64,000 bases of DNA, from positions 1-64,000 of the forward strand of contig JANSYI010000020.1 of the NCBI GenBank assembly GCA_024742475.1. The letters run 5' to 3'. A program made the position numbers and the translations under genes. The notes beneath the pieces were generated by a model that saw nothing but the letters and a program-made list of their open reading frames with translations, was not told where the DNA came from and ran no database searches. Positions 18,405-27,551 of this stretch are shown here, piece after piece. Position 1 is the stretch's first letter, and each line of letters begins with the position of its first letter. This stretch comes from a bacterium. Its GTDB lineage: Bacteria; Myxococcota_A; Polyangia; Nannocystales; Nannocystaceae.

Positions 18405-19262
18405 CTACCACTCCGCCATGGGGCAGTTGACGAGCATGGGCTGCGTCTGGGGATCGGCCGCGAGCGCGGTGTCGAGGTCGGACACGTCATCGAAGGCGGA
18501 CTCGGGGTACACGCTCGGCTTCCACAGCGGCGAGTACGCGGGGTCGGGGGGAACGGCCGCCACGACGTTGTGCGTCGAGCCCGTGTCGTCGGCGCAGAAA
18601 CGACCGTCGTCGGTGAAGCACACATAGATCGGCGCGTAGTCGATCAGATCTCCCCGCAAGGAGAGCTCGGACTCGGAGAAATCGAGCGCGAACACGACTT
18701 GGTCCTCGAACCAGGCCGAGCGCAGCGCTCCGTCGTCGCTGGCGAACTGGGCCAGGCTTCCCTCGGGGACGAGCGGGCGGTTGAACGCCTCGACCGTTCG
18801 CGTCTGGGGGTAGCCGGACGCTTCGACCTCGGCCGCGCTCGTGATCGAGTTCGGCACGTAGGCCTCGGGCACCTCGACATCGATGACCTGCCAGAAGTCG
18901 CTGTAGGTCGTGGTCCCCGGGAGCTCGCCCACAATCCACAGCTGGCCCTCGACCGCGACACCCTCGCCGTCGACCAAGCGATACGCAGGCATGGTGAAGC
19001 CCGTCGACACGCCGAAGTCGTAGTACGAGACGGTCGCGCCGTCCGGCCCGAGGCCGCGGCGAAAGAACCCGGCGTCGAAGTCGATCGCCTCACCCGGTGC
19101 GGGGAGGTCGGGGTTGGACGCACGCGCCGGCCCGAAGCGATCGACGCTCGCACGCGGCGCGGCCTCGGGGTCGAGCGCCTCCCCGTGGTCGGGGACGGAC
19201 GGTTCATCCGACGCTTCACTACAAGCGACGAGGAGCAAACTCGCGAACAACAGCCTCTGCAC
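18405..19262 (-). CDS. putative lipoprotein of unknown function
   Basis: About 285 residues with a lipoprotein signal (VQRLLFASLLLVAC, lipid Cys14) if the GTG at 19262 is the start; an ATG 57 bases upstream gives a poorer signal. The mature chain is acidic, aromatic-rich and mostly beta (GQLWIVGELPGTTTYSDFW), with a few cysteines near the end (YVCFTDDGRFCADD, MLVNCPMAEW). No domain is recognised. It is divergent from the secretin gene across about 195 bases, and a small GCGC hairpin follows the stop at about 18388-18402. Confidence 0.7.
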   Translation of the reverse strand: MQRLLFASLLLVACSEASDEPSVPDHGEALDPEAAPRASVDRFGPARASNPDLPAPGEAIDFDAGFFRRGLGPDGATVSYYDFGVSTGFTMPAYRLVDGEGVAVEGQLWIVGELPGTTTYSDFWQVIDVEVPEAYVPNSITSAAEVEASGYPQTRTVEAFNRPLVPEGSLAQFASDDGALRSAWFEDQVVFALDFSESELSLRGDLIDYAPIYVCFTDDGRFCADDTGSTHNVVAAVPPDPAYSPLWKPSVYPESAFDDVSDLDTALAADPQTQPMLVNCPMAEW

Positions 19263-19457
19263 GGCACTAGGAGTACACACCTCGAAGCGCGATGTTACGG
19301 CCGCGACCGTTTGCCACACAGCCCCGGTGACGTTTCGTCATGACGTACGGTCCCGCGTCATCGCGACCGCGCTGCCTTCATGTCGAGGCGTAGACACTGC
19401 GCGAGGGCTAAGGTGCTGGAATCGCGAGTGGACCGGCGCTTGCTCTCGCCTCGATGC
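19263..19457. other. divergent intergenic region before gspD
   Basis: About 195 bases holding a perfect palindrome CGTCATGACG (19336-19345), a nearby GACG-TTT-CGTC inverted pair, and a -10-like TAAGGT (19409-19414) facing gspD. The palindrome is CRP/bZIP-like only by chance resemblance; no regulator is implied. Confidence 0.35.
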
Positions 19458-21680
19458 ATGCTTCGCCGGTCGATCCTCGTGTCCACTCTCTTTGCGTCGG
19501 CGGTCGCGCCCGACGCCGTCGCGGCGCCGCCCGAGGACGCGCCGCCGCAGAGCCTCCCCGACGTGCAGGTGCCCGAGCTCCCCGACCAATGCCAGCGACC
19601 CGGGCGCGCCCAGACGTTCCGCATCACGCTCAAAGAGGATGCGGAGCTGCAAGACCTCGTCGAGTGGATGATGAGCGTGAGCTGCCAAAAGTTCATCTGG
19701 GATCCGAAGCTGCGCACGAAGACCGTCAACATCGTCGCGCCGGAGCCGGTGACGATGTCCGAGGCGTACGCCGCGTTTCATGCGGCCCTCGCAACGATCG
19801 GCGCGACGGTCGAACCTTCCGGTGACTTCTATCGCATCGTCGAGAGCTCCCAGACGGCCGGCGCGGGGTTTCGGGTGTACGGCCCGGGCGCGGACGTGCC
19901 CAACGACGGACGGTTCGTGACGAAGGTGTGGAGGCCCGACGCGCAGCGCCGAGCGGAGACCGCCGCCCTGCTGACCGAGCTCAAGAGCGAGACCGGCGTG
20001 GTCAAAACGGTCGGCGAGGTCGTCGTGCTCACCGACACGGGCGCCCGCATCCGCACGCTCGAGCGGCTGCTCGCCGAGCTCGAGCAACCCGAGGCACCGC
20101 ATCGAAAGATCCACCTCTACGGGGTTCGCCACGCCGACGCGCGGGCGCTCGCCGAGGTCGTCCGCTCGGTGTTTGCGGCCGGCCTCGGCACCTCGACGAC
20201 GACCACCACCACGGTGGGACCGACGAGCGCCAAGAAGGCCGCCAAGCGCAAGGCCTCGCCGTCCACCTCGACGACGACCACCACCTCCGGCGACGACGTC
20301 ACGATCGAGGTCGATGCGCGCACCGGCACGTTGCTGGTCATCTCCACCGACGACGCGTTCATCCCCGTCAAACGACTGCTCGACGAGCTGGACGTGGATG
20401 CCGGCGAGGGGCGCGAGTCGCTGCGGCTGATCGAGTTGTCCCACGCCGACGCGCAAGAGGTCGCCAGCGTCCTGGCCAGCCTGGCCTCGGGCCCCGCGGC
20501 CAGCGGCGGCAAGCAGAACGCCACGACCACCGGCACCACGATCACCGGCACCGTGCAGATCACCGCCCACCCCGCCAGCCAGTCGCTCATCGTCAGCGCC
20601 AACGCGCTGGACTTCGCTGCGCTCCGCAAGGTGGTCGACCGCATCGACCACCCGCAGCGACAGCTCTACCTCGAGGTCTACCTGCTCGAAGTGCGCTCTC
20701 AGCTCGGTCGCGACATCGACGTCGGCGCCCACTTTGGAAACGAGGTCGCCGGAGGTCTCGGCTACGTCAGCAGCATGCCCGGCGAGGCCAACGCCCTAAC
20801 GAGCACGGGCCTGCTGCAGGGACTGACCGCGGGGCTGCTGGGACCCACGCTCAACACTTCGGCGCTCGGCCTCGACGCCGACATCCCCGCGTTCGGCGTC
20901 ACGCTGCAGGCCCTCGAAACGCAGGAGGACATCGACATCGTGGCACAGCCCCACCTGTACGCCTCGGAGAACGAGCAAGCCGTCGCCGAGTTCGGGGAGA
21001 CGGTGCCGATGAGTCGCGGGACGACGACCATCCCCGGCAGCGCGGTCGGCACGATCAACAACGTGCAGAACGAACGCATCACCCTCAACCTGCAGGTCAC
21101 GCCCTACGTCAGCGACGACGACTCGGTCGCGCTCGACATCCTGCTCGAGGACAACCAGCTCGGGCAGCTCGAGGCCTCGACCGGCAACTACCGCACGCTC
21201 ACCCGCAAGCTCGACCTCAAGAAGATTCGGGCCCACCCAGGACAACCGCTCGTGCTCGGAGGGCTCACCCGCGAAGTCGAGCGCATCAGCGACAGCCGGC
21301 TCCCGGGGCTGGGCAGCGTCCCCGTGCTCGGCTGGCTGTTCCGCAAGCGCGGCCGCGAGAAGGAGAAGGTCAGCCTCCTGATGGTGATGGTGCCCCACCT
21401 CATCGAGTCACCCGACGACGCTCGACGCATCCACACCCGCCGCATGCGTGAGCGGCAGGAGTTCATCGAGCGCTACACCGCCTTCAAGCGAAGGGACCTC
21501 GGATCCCACGTCAACTACCGCAAGACCTCGGGGCTGCTGGCATCGGTGAGCGTGGCGGCGAAACGACAAGCCCAAGACGCCGACCATGCAATCGAGGCGG
21601 AGGCCGAGCTCGCGCGACCGCGAATCTCGACCACGATCGACCCACGCGGAGGCGCGCTCACCCCTGACGCGGCGCGTTGA
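19458..21680 (+). CDS. gspD: type II secretion system secretin GspD
   Basis: A 740-residue secretin. A signal peptide (about 1-26, ending AVAA) is followed by an N0 domain (about 38-120), N1/N2 repeats interrupted by a Thr/Ser/Lys-rich insert (about 255-290, including TSTTTTTTV and KKAAKRKA), and the outer-membrane secretin barrel from LYLEVYLLEV to the classical GLGSVPVLGWLF and VSLLMVMVPHLI. It should form the outer-membrane gate through which folded enzymes leave. No other gsp gene is nearby, so the inner-membrane parts are encoded elsewhere. ATG 19458 is chosen for its signal peptide; upstream GTG starts are possible. The 3' end overlaps the convergent AIM24 gene by 23 bases. Confidence 0.9.
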   Translation: MLRRSILVSTLFASAVAPDAVAAPPEDAPPQSLPDVQVPELPDQCQRPGRAQTFRITLKEDAELQDLVEWMMSVSCQKFIWDPKLRTKTVNIVAPEPVTMSEAYAAFHAALATIGATVEPSGDFYRIVESSQTAGAGFRVYGPGADVPNDGRFVTKVWRPDAQRRAETAALLTELKSETGVVKTVGEVVVLTDTGARIRTLERLLAELEQPEAPHRKIHLYGVRHADARALAEVVRSVFAAGLGTSTTTTTTVGPTSAKKAAKRKASPSTSTTTTTSGDDVTIEVDARTGTLLVISTDDAFIPVKRLLDELDVDAGEGRESLRLIELSHADAQEVASVLASLASGPAASGGKQNATTTGTTITGTVQITAHPASQSLIVSANALDFAALRKVVDRIDHPQRQLYLEVYLLEVRSQLGRDIDVGAHFGNEVAGGLGYVSSMPGEANALTSTGLLQGLTAGLLGPTLNTSALGLDADIPAFGVTLQALETQEDIDIVAQPHLYASENEQAVAEFGETVPMSRGTTTIPGSAVGTINNVQNERITLNLQVTPYVSDDDSVALDILLEDNQLGQLEASTGNYRTLTRKLDLKKIRAHPGQPLVLGGLTREVERISDSRLPGLGSVPVLGWLFRKRGREKEKVSLLMVMVPHLIESPDDARRIHTRRMRERQEFIERYTAFKRRDLGSHVNYRKTSGLLASVSVAAKRQAQDADHAIEAEAELARPRISTTIDPRGGALTPDAAR

Positions 21681-22377
21681 GCCGCATCCTCTTCATGCTC
21701 TGCATGAGTACGCGCCCCGGGCCGGTCATCTTGGTCATGAAGAGGCCTTCGCGACCGAAGAGCACCTTGAGGCAGCCGCCCACCCCGACGATGTCGTAGC
21801 CCACGCCCGAGCCAAACGCGGCGAGGTTGCCCGTCGACACGGTGACCTCCTCGCCCGGCTGCAGGTCGCGCTCGACGAAGTCGCCGGATCCATGAATGAA
21901 CACCAACCCCTGTCCTGAGATCTTCTGCAGCAGGAAGCCGGCGCCACCGAACAGGGCGGCCCCAAACCGGCGGGCGATCGTCACGTCGATCTGCACGTCG
22001 CCGAGCGCGCCGAGAAAGGAGCCGGAGGTGCAGGTGACGGGCCCCCACGCGAGGTCCCATACGGCGACCTTGCCCGTTTGGTTGGCCGAGAGCGTCACCG
22101 AGGCGCCCGGCTTGTCGCCCGTCACGTAGGTCATCGCCAAGCCTTCGCCCGAAAGCATGCGAGAGACCGCGGCGCCGGGGATCTTCAGCTGCCAGCGGAT
22201 GCCGTTGTCGTGGGAGAGGATCGCGCCCTTGCTCGCCCACATCGACTGACCGGCCTCGAGGGCCACGGTCACCGTCTGCGCGATCTCCCCCCGCAGCGCG
22301 TACGTCCCCGGGACCCGCGCCGACAGGTTCACCACGTTGGGGTCGGAGAGCTTCGCGGGGAGCGATGTGGGCTGCAT
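21658..22377 (-). CDS. AIM24/TIGR00266-family protein
   Basis: A 239-residue protein of the AIM24 (DUF124) family: a Gly-rich beta-sandwich seen in WASKGAILSHDNGI, FLLQKISGQGLVFIHGSGDF and GGCLKVLFGREGLFMTKMTGPG. Members occur from bacteria to mitochondria; the biochemical role is unknown, with some linked to membrane or stress responses. It starts 12 bases after the upstream membrane-protein gene and is probably co-transcribed with it. The final 23 bases overlap the end of gspD on the other strand. Confidence 0.82.
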   Translation of the reverse strand: MQPTSLPAKLSDPNVVNLSARVPGTYALRGEIAQTVTVALEAGQSMWASKGAILSHDNGIRWQLKIPGAAVSRMLSGEGLAMTYVTGDKPGASVTLSANQTGKVAVWDLAWGPVTCTSGSFLGALGDVQIDVTIARRFGAALFGGAGFLLQKISGQGLVFIHGSGDFVERDLQPGEEVTVSTGNLAAFGSGVGYDIVGVGGCLKVLFGREGLFMTKMTGPGRVLMQSMKRMRLNAPRQG

Positions 22378-22389
22378 CGCCCAACTTTG

Positions 22390-23394
22390 TCACTCCCATC
22401 GGGTGACGTCGATGGTGCTTCCGTCGGACCACTGCAGCCTCGAGAAGACGAGCGCGTCGTCGTCGGCGTTGACGACACACAGCGCGTCCCGAGCAGGGAA
22501 GGCGCCGAGCAGCACGGGCTCTTCGGTCTGTGCGATCTCCGGCAGCGCTCGTTGCCACCGCGTTTCATCGCCCTCGCGCAGGGTCAGCAGCACCGAGACG
22601 TCGCCAAACGCAGCGTCGAAGGAGCGATACAACGCGGTGTCGGCGGGCGCAGCGCTCGGACACCCTGGTCCGGCCGACGGCCACGGCACCCGCGTCGGCT
22701 CGATCAAGCCCGGCACGTCCTGCTTACGGATGCCACCGAGGTCCAGGAGGCAGCCAGGTGGGGAGAGCTGCTCGCCGGCGACGACCTCGTGGGCCGAGAC
22801 CCTGACCTCGACTCCGTCGCGCCTCTGGAACACGGCCTCGTCGCCGCGAGCGCGCAACAAGCGAGACTCGGTGCCGGCCAACGCGGGCATCGAAGACCGG
22901 ACGGCATCGAACGACGCGACCACCTCGAGCGTCTCGAGCGAGCGCACGCGGTCCCCGTCCCAGAACGCGGGCGAGGCGGGCAACGGCTTTCGTTGGGACG
23001 CGAACCCGGTCCTGTGCAACGCTCGCGTCTCTCCGTCGGGCCCGAAGGCGCGCAGCATGACGTGTTCGATCCTCGCCTTACCGCCCGATGCGACGACGAC
23101 CTGCAGCGTCGCGCGCTGCGGCATCCCGGCTTCATCGAACGCGATGCGACCGCCGACGGGGTCACCGAGGCCGAGTATGGACAGCGTCATCACCATCCCG
23201 ACAGCGAGGTGCAGCGGAATCCGCAGCAGGGCGCCGGTCGGAAACCTGCGCGGCCCTTGTGGCTTGCCCTGCAGCCGCTCGCAGATCCACACGTCGACGC
23301 ACGTGAAGACGAACGCCACGAGCGCGGCCGACATCAGCGTGGCGAACACCGCGAACCCTCCGAGCTCGACGCGCGTCATCCATGCCCAGTACAT
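22390..23394 (-). CDS. membrane protein of unknown function
   Basis: A 334-residue protein with two N-terminal membrane spans (about 11-35 and 58-76), then a large, probably periplasmic, beta-rich domain of about 250 residues containing RALHRTGFASQRKPLP and two cysteines. No family is recognised. ATG 23394 is preceded by TACGGT at 6 nt with no ribosome binding site, giving a leaderless promoter. AIM24 follows after 12 bases. Confidence 0.7.
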   Translation of the reverse strand: MYWAWMTRVELGGFAVFATLMSAALVAFVFTCVDVWICERLQGKPQGPRRFPTGALLRIPLHLAVGMVMTLSILGLGDPVGGRIAFDEAGMPQRATLQVVVASGGKARIEHVMLRAFGPDGETRALHRTGFASQRKPLPASPAFWDGDRVRSLETLEVVASFDAVRSSMPALAGTESRLLRARGDEAVFQRRDGVEVRVSAHEVVAGEQLSPPGCLLDLGGIRKQDVPGLIEPTRVPWPSAGPGCPSAAPADTALYRSFDAAFGDVSVLLTLREGDETRWQRALPEIAQTEEPVLLGAFPARDALCVVNADDDALVFSRLQWSDGSTIDVTRWE

Positions 23395-23400
23395 CCCCGT

Positions 23401-23406
23401 ACCGTA
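23401..23406 (-). promoter_or_regulatory. leaderless-type -10 box (TACGGT)
   Basis: TACGGT on the minus strand is 6 nt before ATG 23394 of the membrane-protein gene. Confidence 0.5.
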
Positions 23407-23558
23407 GTCTCCCTGCGGCCTCCTCGGGACGCCGCGACACCGAGTCGCGGAGGACGGAACGCAACCCCCCCAAACGGTACTGTCTCGAGTCGCGGCACAC
23501 GATCGCAGCGTCCGCCTGCACCCTCACCGGGGGCCGACGTGCCAGACTCGGGCGCTTC

Positions 23559-24773
23559 ATGCTGCGCGAACTCCTCGGGTGGGCGCTCCTCGCCATCGCT
23601 CTTGGTCTGGCGGCGCTCGCGTTCAACGCGGTCCGGCCGATTCGGCGCTCGCGCGTGCTGCTTCTGCCGAGCTTTCTCGCCGGGACGCTGCTCGCCGAGA
23701 CGTCGGTCTTCATCCTGCCGCTGGCGCTGGCCGCCGCGGGCTTCACGGTCTGGCTCGGCGAGCCGCGCACGGCCCCCGTCTGGCTTGCGCTCACGTTGAC
23801 CGGGCTCGCGGCTGTGCTGCTCGTAGGCCAGGTGGTCTCATCGCTGCGCACGAAGGCGACGCTGCATGCAGACGTGCCCGAGTTCGGCCGAGACCGAAGA
23901 CTCCCGTGGAGACGGCTGCTGTGGCCCTTCCCTTACCGGTTCTCGAAGCGGCGGGTCACCCGCGGCGTGGAGTTCGCTCGCGTGGCAGGGCAGCGGCTGC
24001 GGCTCGACGTCTACCACCCCCCCGCGTCCGTTCGAGGCCCCCGCCCCGCGGTGATTCACGTGCACGGTGGAGGCTGGGTCGTCGGAAGCCGGGCCGAGCA
24101 GGGCATCCCGATCATGGCGCTGCTCTCGGACCGCGGCTACGTGTGCTTCAACATCAGCTACCGCCTCTCCCCGGGAGCCACCTGGCCCGAGCACGTCGTC
24201 GACGTGAAACGAGCGATCGCGTGGGTCCGAGAGAACGCCGATGCGTACGGCGTCGACCCGTCGTTCATCACGATCATCGGAGGCTCGGCGGGCGGACACC
24301 TCACGGCCATGGCCGCGCTCACCCAAGACGACGTGACGCTTCAGCCCGGGTTCGAGGACGCAGACTGCTCGGTGCAGGCCGCAGTCCCCCTCTACGCCGT
24401 CTTCGACCTGACCGACGTCAAGGGTCGGCACGCGCCCGGTTTTCACTCGATGCTCGTCGAGCCGCTGCTGCTCAAGGCCTTCTACGAGGAGGAACCCGAG
24501 CGCTTCGCCGCCGCCTCCCCGATTCACCGCGTTCGCCCCGACGCCCCTCCCTTCTTCGTCATCCACGGCAGCCGCGACTCGATGGTGCCGCTCGGCGACG
24601 CCGAGGACTTCGTCGCTGCGCTCCGCGAGGTCAGCGAGGCGCCGGTGCGCTTCACCGTGGTGCCCGGCGCCCACCACAGCTTCGACCTCCTGGTGTCGCT
24701 GCGTTCGCTGCCCGTCATCGAGGCGATCGGAGACTGGATCGATTACCAACGTTCGACCGTCGCCACGCGTTGA
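23559..24773 (+). CDS. LipM/LipO-like membrane-anchored alpha/beta-hydrolase
   Basis: A 404-residue esterase with about three N-terminal membrane spans (residues 5-110) and a C-terminal HSL/BD-FAE-type hydrolase domain. It has HVHGGGWVVG (oxyanion HGGGW), nucleophile motif GGSAGGH, Asp in IHGSRDSMVPL and His in VPGAHHSFDL. The architecture is that of mycobacterial LipM/LipO esterases, acting on lipid or acyl esters at the membrane. ATG 23559 opens right at the first hydrophobic segment. The last 59 bases overlap the 3' end of the convergent kinase gene. Confidence 0.85.
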   Translation: MLRELLGWALLAIALGLAALAFNAVRPIRRSRVLLLPSFLAGTLLAETSVFILPLALAAAGFTVWLGEPRTAPVWLALTLTGLAAVLLVGQVVSSLRTKATLHADVPEFGRDRRLPWRRLLWPFPYRFSKRRVTRGVEFARVAGQRLRLDVYHPPASVRGPRPAVIHVHGGGWVVGSRAEQGIPIMALLSDRGYVCFNISYRLSPGATWPEHVVDVKRAIAWVRENADAYGVDPSFITIIGGSAGGHLTAMAALTQDDVTLQPGFEDADCSVQAAVPLYAVFDLTDVKGRHAPGFHSMLVEPLLLKAFYEEEPERFAAASPIHRVRPDAPPFFVIHGSRDSMVPLGDAEDFVAALREVSEAPVRFTVVPGAHHSFDLLVSLRSLPVIEAIGDWIDYQRSTVATR

Positions 24774-27507
24774 TCCGCTCCTCGAGCGGCCGGTCGAACA
24801 GGTGAGCGATCGTGCATGCCTCGTCCAGCAGCGCGACCACGCGCTCGCGAGCCTCCCCTCTCGCGCCCAGAACCTGGGCCAGGACGAACTTTGCATACGC
24901 GGTCTCCACCCCGCGGTAGCCGAGCCGCGCGTACGCCTGCAGAGCCTCCTCCACGAGGTGCTCGTCGTCGGGCCCTTGCAGTAGGGAGGCTTGGGCAACT
25001 CGGACGATGTGCAACCAGGGCGAGGCCGGATCTTCGCTGTCCGCCGCCAGCTCGGCCGCTCGACCCAAATGCTCTGACGCATCGGAGAGCCGACCGGCGC
25101 TGCCCAGCTCGCGCCCGAGCTCGAGATGGACCCGCATGCCGATCTCCGTCGCCTCCGAGGCGCCCATTTCGGCCAGAAGCGTCGTCCATTGCTCGACCGC
25201 CGCGTCGTGTGAACCGGTGCGCGCGTGGGCGCGGCCGATCGCGTCGCGAAGGATGAACGTGATCGGCCGGCGCGATGCGGCCCCCCCGAAGGCTTCGAGC
25301 GCCGCCTCCAACTCAGGCCCAGACCGCTGCGGTTCGAGGCTCAACAAGACGACGGCTCGTTCCGCACGCGCGACCATGGTGCGGTAGTCGTCCTGGCCGA
25401 GGGCGGAGGAGAGGATTCGGACGCTCTCGTCCCAGGTCCCTATGCTCGCGTCCAGATCCCCGGCGTCGTGGTGTGCGGTGGCGAGGTTTCCGAGCACCTC
25501 TGCGTACTGAGGGCTGTCTTCCCCGTACAGCGAGGCCGTCTCGTCGAGCGACTGCCTCATCAGCCGCATCGCCTCTTCGTGCTCTCCGAGCTTCGAGAGC
25601 ACCGAGGCCAGCTGCCGGCGGTGATGGGCGCGCGTCGTTGCGTCTCCACTCCCGGGCGTGTCCTCGAGCTCGACCGCTCGGCGTAGCGCATCGCGAGCGA
25701 GGCCCTGCTCGCCACGAAGCCGGTGCACGAACCCCCGCTGGGCCCACGCGTGGGCGCTCATCCACGTCCGCTCTCCCATCTGGGCCGCGAGGGCGTCCAG
25801 AACGTCGAGCCAGTGTTCCGCCCACTCGAAGCGCTGCAGCTGCCCTTCGACCATCGCCAACTCGGACGCGGCGTTGAAGAGCACGCGCGGTTGTTCCGCT
25901 TCGAGGGCCAGACGGGCCGAGTCGCGAAGCCGCTGCGCTGCGTCTTCGGGAGATCCGGCGCCGCGCAAGCGCATGCCATCGAGGTACGCGAGCCTGGCCC
26001 GCAGTCCCGGATCTCCGAGCCGCTCCACGTGCTCGCCCAACGCCTCGAGGTGCTCCGGAAACGCAGGGCTCTGCAAACCGAGCAGCACCTCGGCCTGGTC
26101 GAGTCCCTCGAGTGCATGCGTCAGCGCCTCCGAGTCGGGCATGTCGCGCGGGTCCTCGCAGTCCGTCACGGGCGGCAGCTCGAACACCGACGTGACCGCC
26201 AGTTCGACCTGGTCGGCGGTGAGCCCCTCGAGGCCGTCGAGCAGGGCGATGGCCCGCGTCTGTCGAGCGTCGAGGCAACGCCGACGCAGGGCGGCTCGCG
26301 GACGGTCCGGATGCGCACACACCTCGGCGGCCGCGTCGACCCACCCCGCCGTGTAGCGTTCGAACTGCTCTTGGAACCGCTCGTACGCGGCCGCGGCGTG
26401 CGGAGCGTTCGTCGCTCGAAACCTCTCTTGCACCTGCGCTCGGGCCTCGGGGCCCCAGGCGTCTCGCCAGCGCGCGCCAACGTTGGCGCAGGTCCGCGGC
26501 CGCGCGGCGGCTCCCGCTGCCACCCCCACGCCGACGACGAGAGCCGCGGCCAGCATTGGCCACGGCCGGCGACGTGCGGCTCGCTCCAGCGCGCCGAGCA
26601 ACGCCTCGACCGAGACGAAGCGATCTTCCGGGTCCTGCTCGAGCGCGCGCTCGAGGACCTTGCGAAGCCGCCGGGGGACGCCGGCCCCGTCCCCGGCACG
26701 ACCCGACGAAGGCAGGACGCCGAAGAGTCCCTCCCACAACGCCGCCGCGAACGCGTACTGGTCGGCTGCAGGTCCCGGCGTCAGAGCGTCTCGCTGCTCT
26801 GGGGCCATGTAGGCGGGAGTGCCCGCGGGCGTCGTTTCACCACGACGCGCACGCCCGTGCCCGGGCGACGGCGCCTCGCGAGCCAAGCCAAAGTCCACGA
26901 CGCAGGGCCGCGATCCGCCGAGTAGGACGTTGTCGGGCTTGAAGTCTCGATGCACCACGCCGGCCGCGTGTGCGGCGGCGAGTCCACGACCGGCTCGAAC
27001 GAACATCGAGACGACCTCGCGCCAGGGTGCCCGGCCGTCGAGCCAGTGTCGAAGCGTGCCGCCCTCGAGATACTCCATGGCGATGTAGACGCCCGCCTCG
27101 GCGCGCCCAACCTCGTACACGGTGACGACGTTGGGATGCCCGACGGCGGCCATCGCCTTGGCCTCTCGCACGAGCCGCGCCTGCGCTCGCGCGTCCGCGC
27201 CGGGGGCGACGACCTTGAGCGCGACCTTCCGATCGAGCTCGTGGTCCCAGGCCGCGTACACCACCCCCATGCCACCCGCGCCGACCTGATGGAGGATGAG
27301 ATACCGGTCACACGACTCTCCAGGAGCAAACCTGTCGGCCACGGACTCCTGCGGCGCGTCGGTGGTTCGCGCCACTTCGGCCACGAACTCGCGACAAGCG
27401 TCGCAGAGGTCGAGGTGCTCCTCGATCTGGGCGGACGCCTCAGTCGAGAGCGACCCATCGAGCACCGCGAGCACCGTGACCTCGTCGAGACACTCGGAGT
27501 CACTCAC
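24715..27507 (-). CDS. zinc-finger Ser/Thr kinase with TPR domain
   Basis: About 930 residues. An N-terminal anti-sigma-like zinc finger (His31, Cys35, Cys38 in HLDLCDAC) precedes a Hanks-type kinase (about 65-310: GAGGMGVVY, Lys98 in VALKVV, HRDFKPDN with Asp188, DFG-type Asp205, GTPAYMAPEQ). A membrane span (about 316-335) and a long TPR-like helical region (about 350-910) follow. All catalytic residues are intact. GTG 27507 has GAAGGA eight bases before it; an ATG at 27549 is also possible. The gene is divergent from an ECF-like sigma gene with starts about 45 bases apart, so the zinc finger and kinase may control that sigma factor. Its end overlaps the esterase gene. Confidence 0.9.
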   Translation of the reverse strand: MSDSECLDEVTVLAVLDGSLSTEASAQIEEHLDLCDACREFVAEVARTTDAPQESVADRFAPGESCDRYLILHQVGAGGMGVVYAAWDHELDRKVALKVVAPGADARAQARLVREAKAMAAVGHPNVVTVYEVGRAEAGVYIAMEYLEGGTLRHWLDGRAPWREVVSMFVRAGRGLAAAHAAGVVHRDFKPDNVLLGGSRPCVVDFGLAREAPSPGHGRARRGETTPAGTPAYMAPEQRDALTPGPAADQYAFAAALWEGLFGVLPSSGRAGDGAGVPRRLRKVLERALEQDPEDRFVSVEALLGALERAARRRPWPMLAAALVVGVGVAAGAAARPRTCANVGARWRDAWGPEARAQVQERFRATNAPHAAAAYERFQEQFERYTAGWVDAAAEVCAHPDRPRAALRRRCLDARQTRAIALLDGLEGLTADQVELAVTSVFELPPVTDCEDPRDMPDSEALTHALEGLDQAEVLLGLQSPAFPEHLEALGEHVERLGDPGLRARLAYLDGMRLRGAGSPEDAAQRLRDSARLALEAEQPRVLFNAASELAMVEGQLQRFEWAEHWLDVLDALAAQMGERTWMSAHAWAQRGFVHRLRGEQGLARDALRRAVELEDTPGSGDATTRAHHRRQLASVLSKLGEHEEAMRLMRQSLDETASLYGEDSPQYAEVLGNLATAHHDAGDLDASIGTWDESVRILSSALGQDDYRTMVARAERAVVLLSLEPQRSGPELEAALEAFGGAASRRPITFILRDAIGRAHARTGSHDAAVEQWTTLLAEMGASEATEIGMRVHLELGRELGSAGRLSDASEHLGRAAELAADSEDPASPWLHIVRVAQASLLQGPDDEHLVEEALQAYARLGYRGVETAYAKFVLAQVLGARGEARERVVALLDEACTIAHLFDRPLEERINAWRRSNVGNRSSLRSPR

Positions 27508-27551
27508 GCGGTGAATCCTTCGTGACGACGCACCGTTTGCAGTGGCCAAGG

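Noticed and set aside
18360..18425. tRNA-like sequence on the minus strand (GGCGGAGTGGTAGGACA followed by a CGCGC-TTGTT-GCGCG hairpin)
   Set aside because: The anticodon-like stem does not give a 7-base loop with T33 and a purine at 37, no T-arm follows, and the first part encodes the end of the lipoprotein gene.
24715..27507. inactive pseudokinase interpretation of the zinc-finger kinase
   Set aside because: HRDFKPDN, DFG and the VALK lysine are all present; Phe for Leu in HRDxK is common in active kinases.
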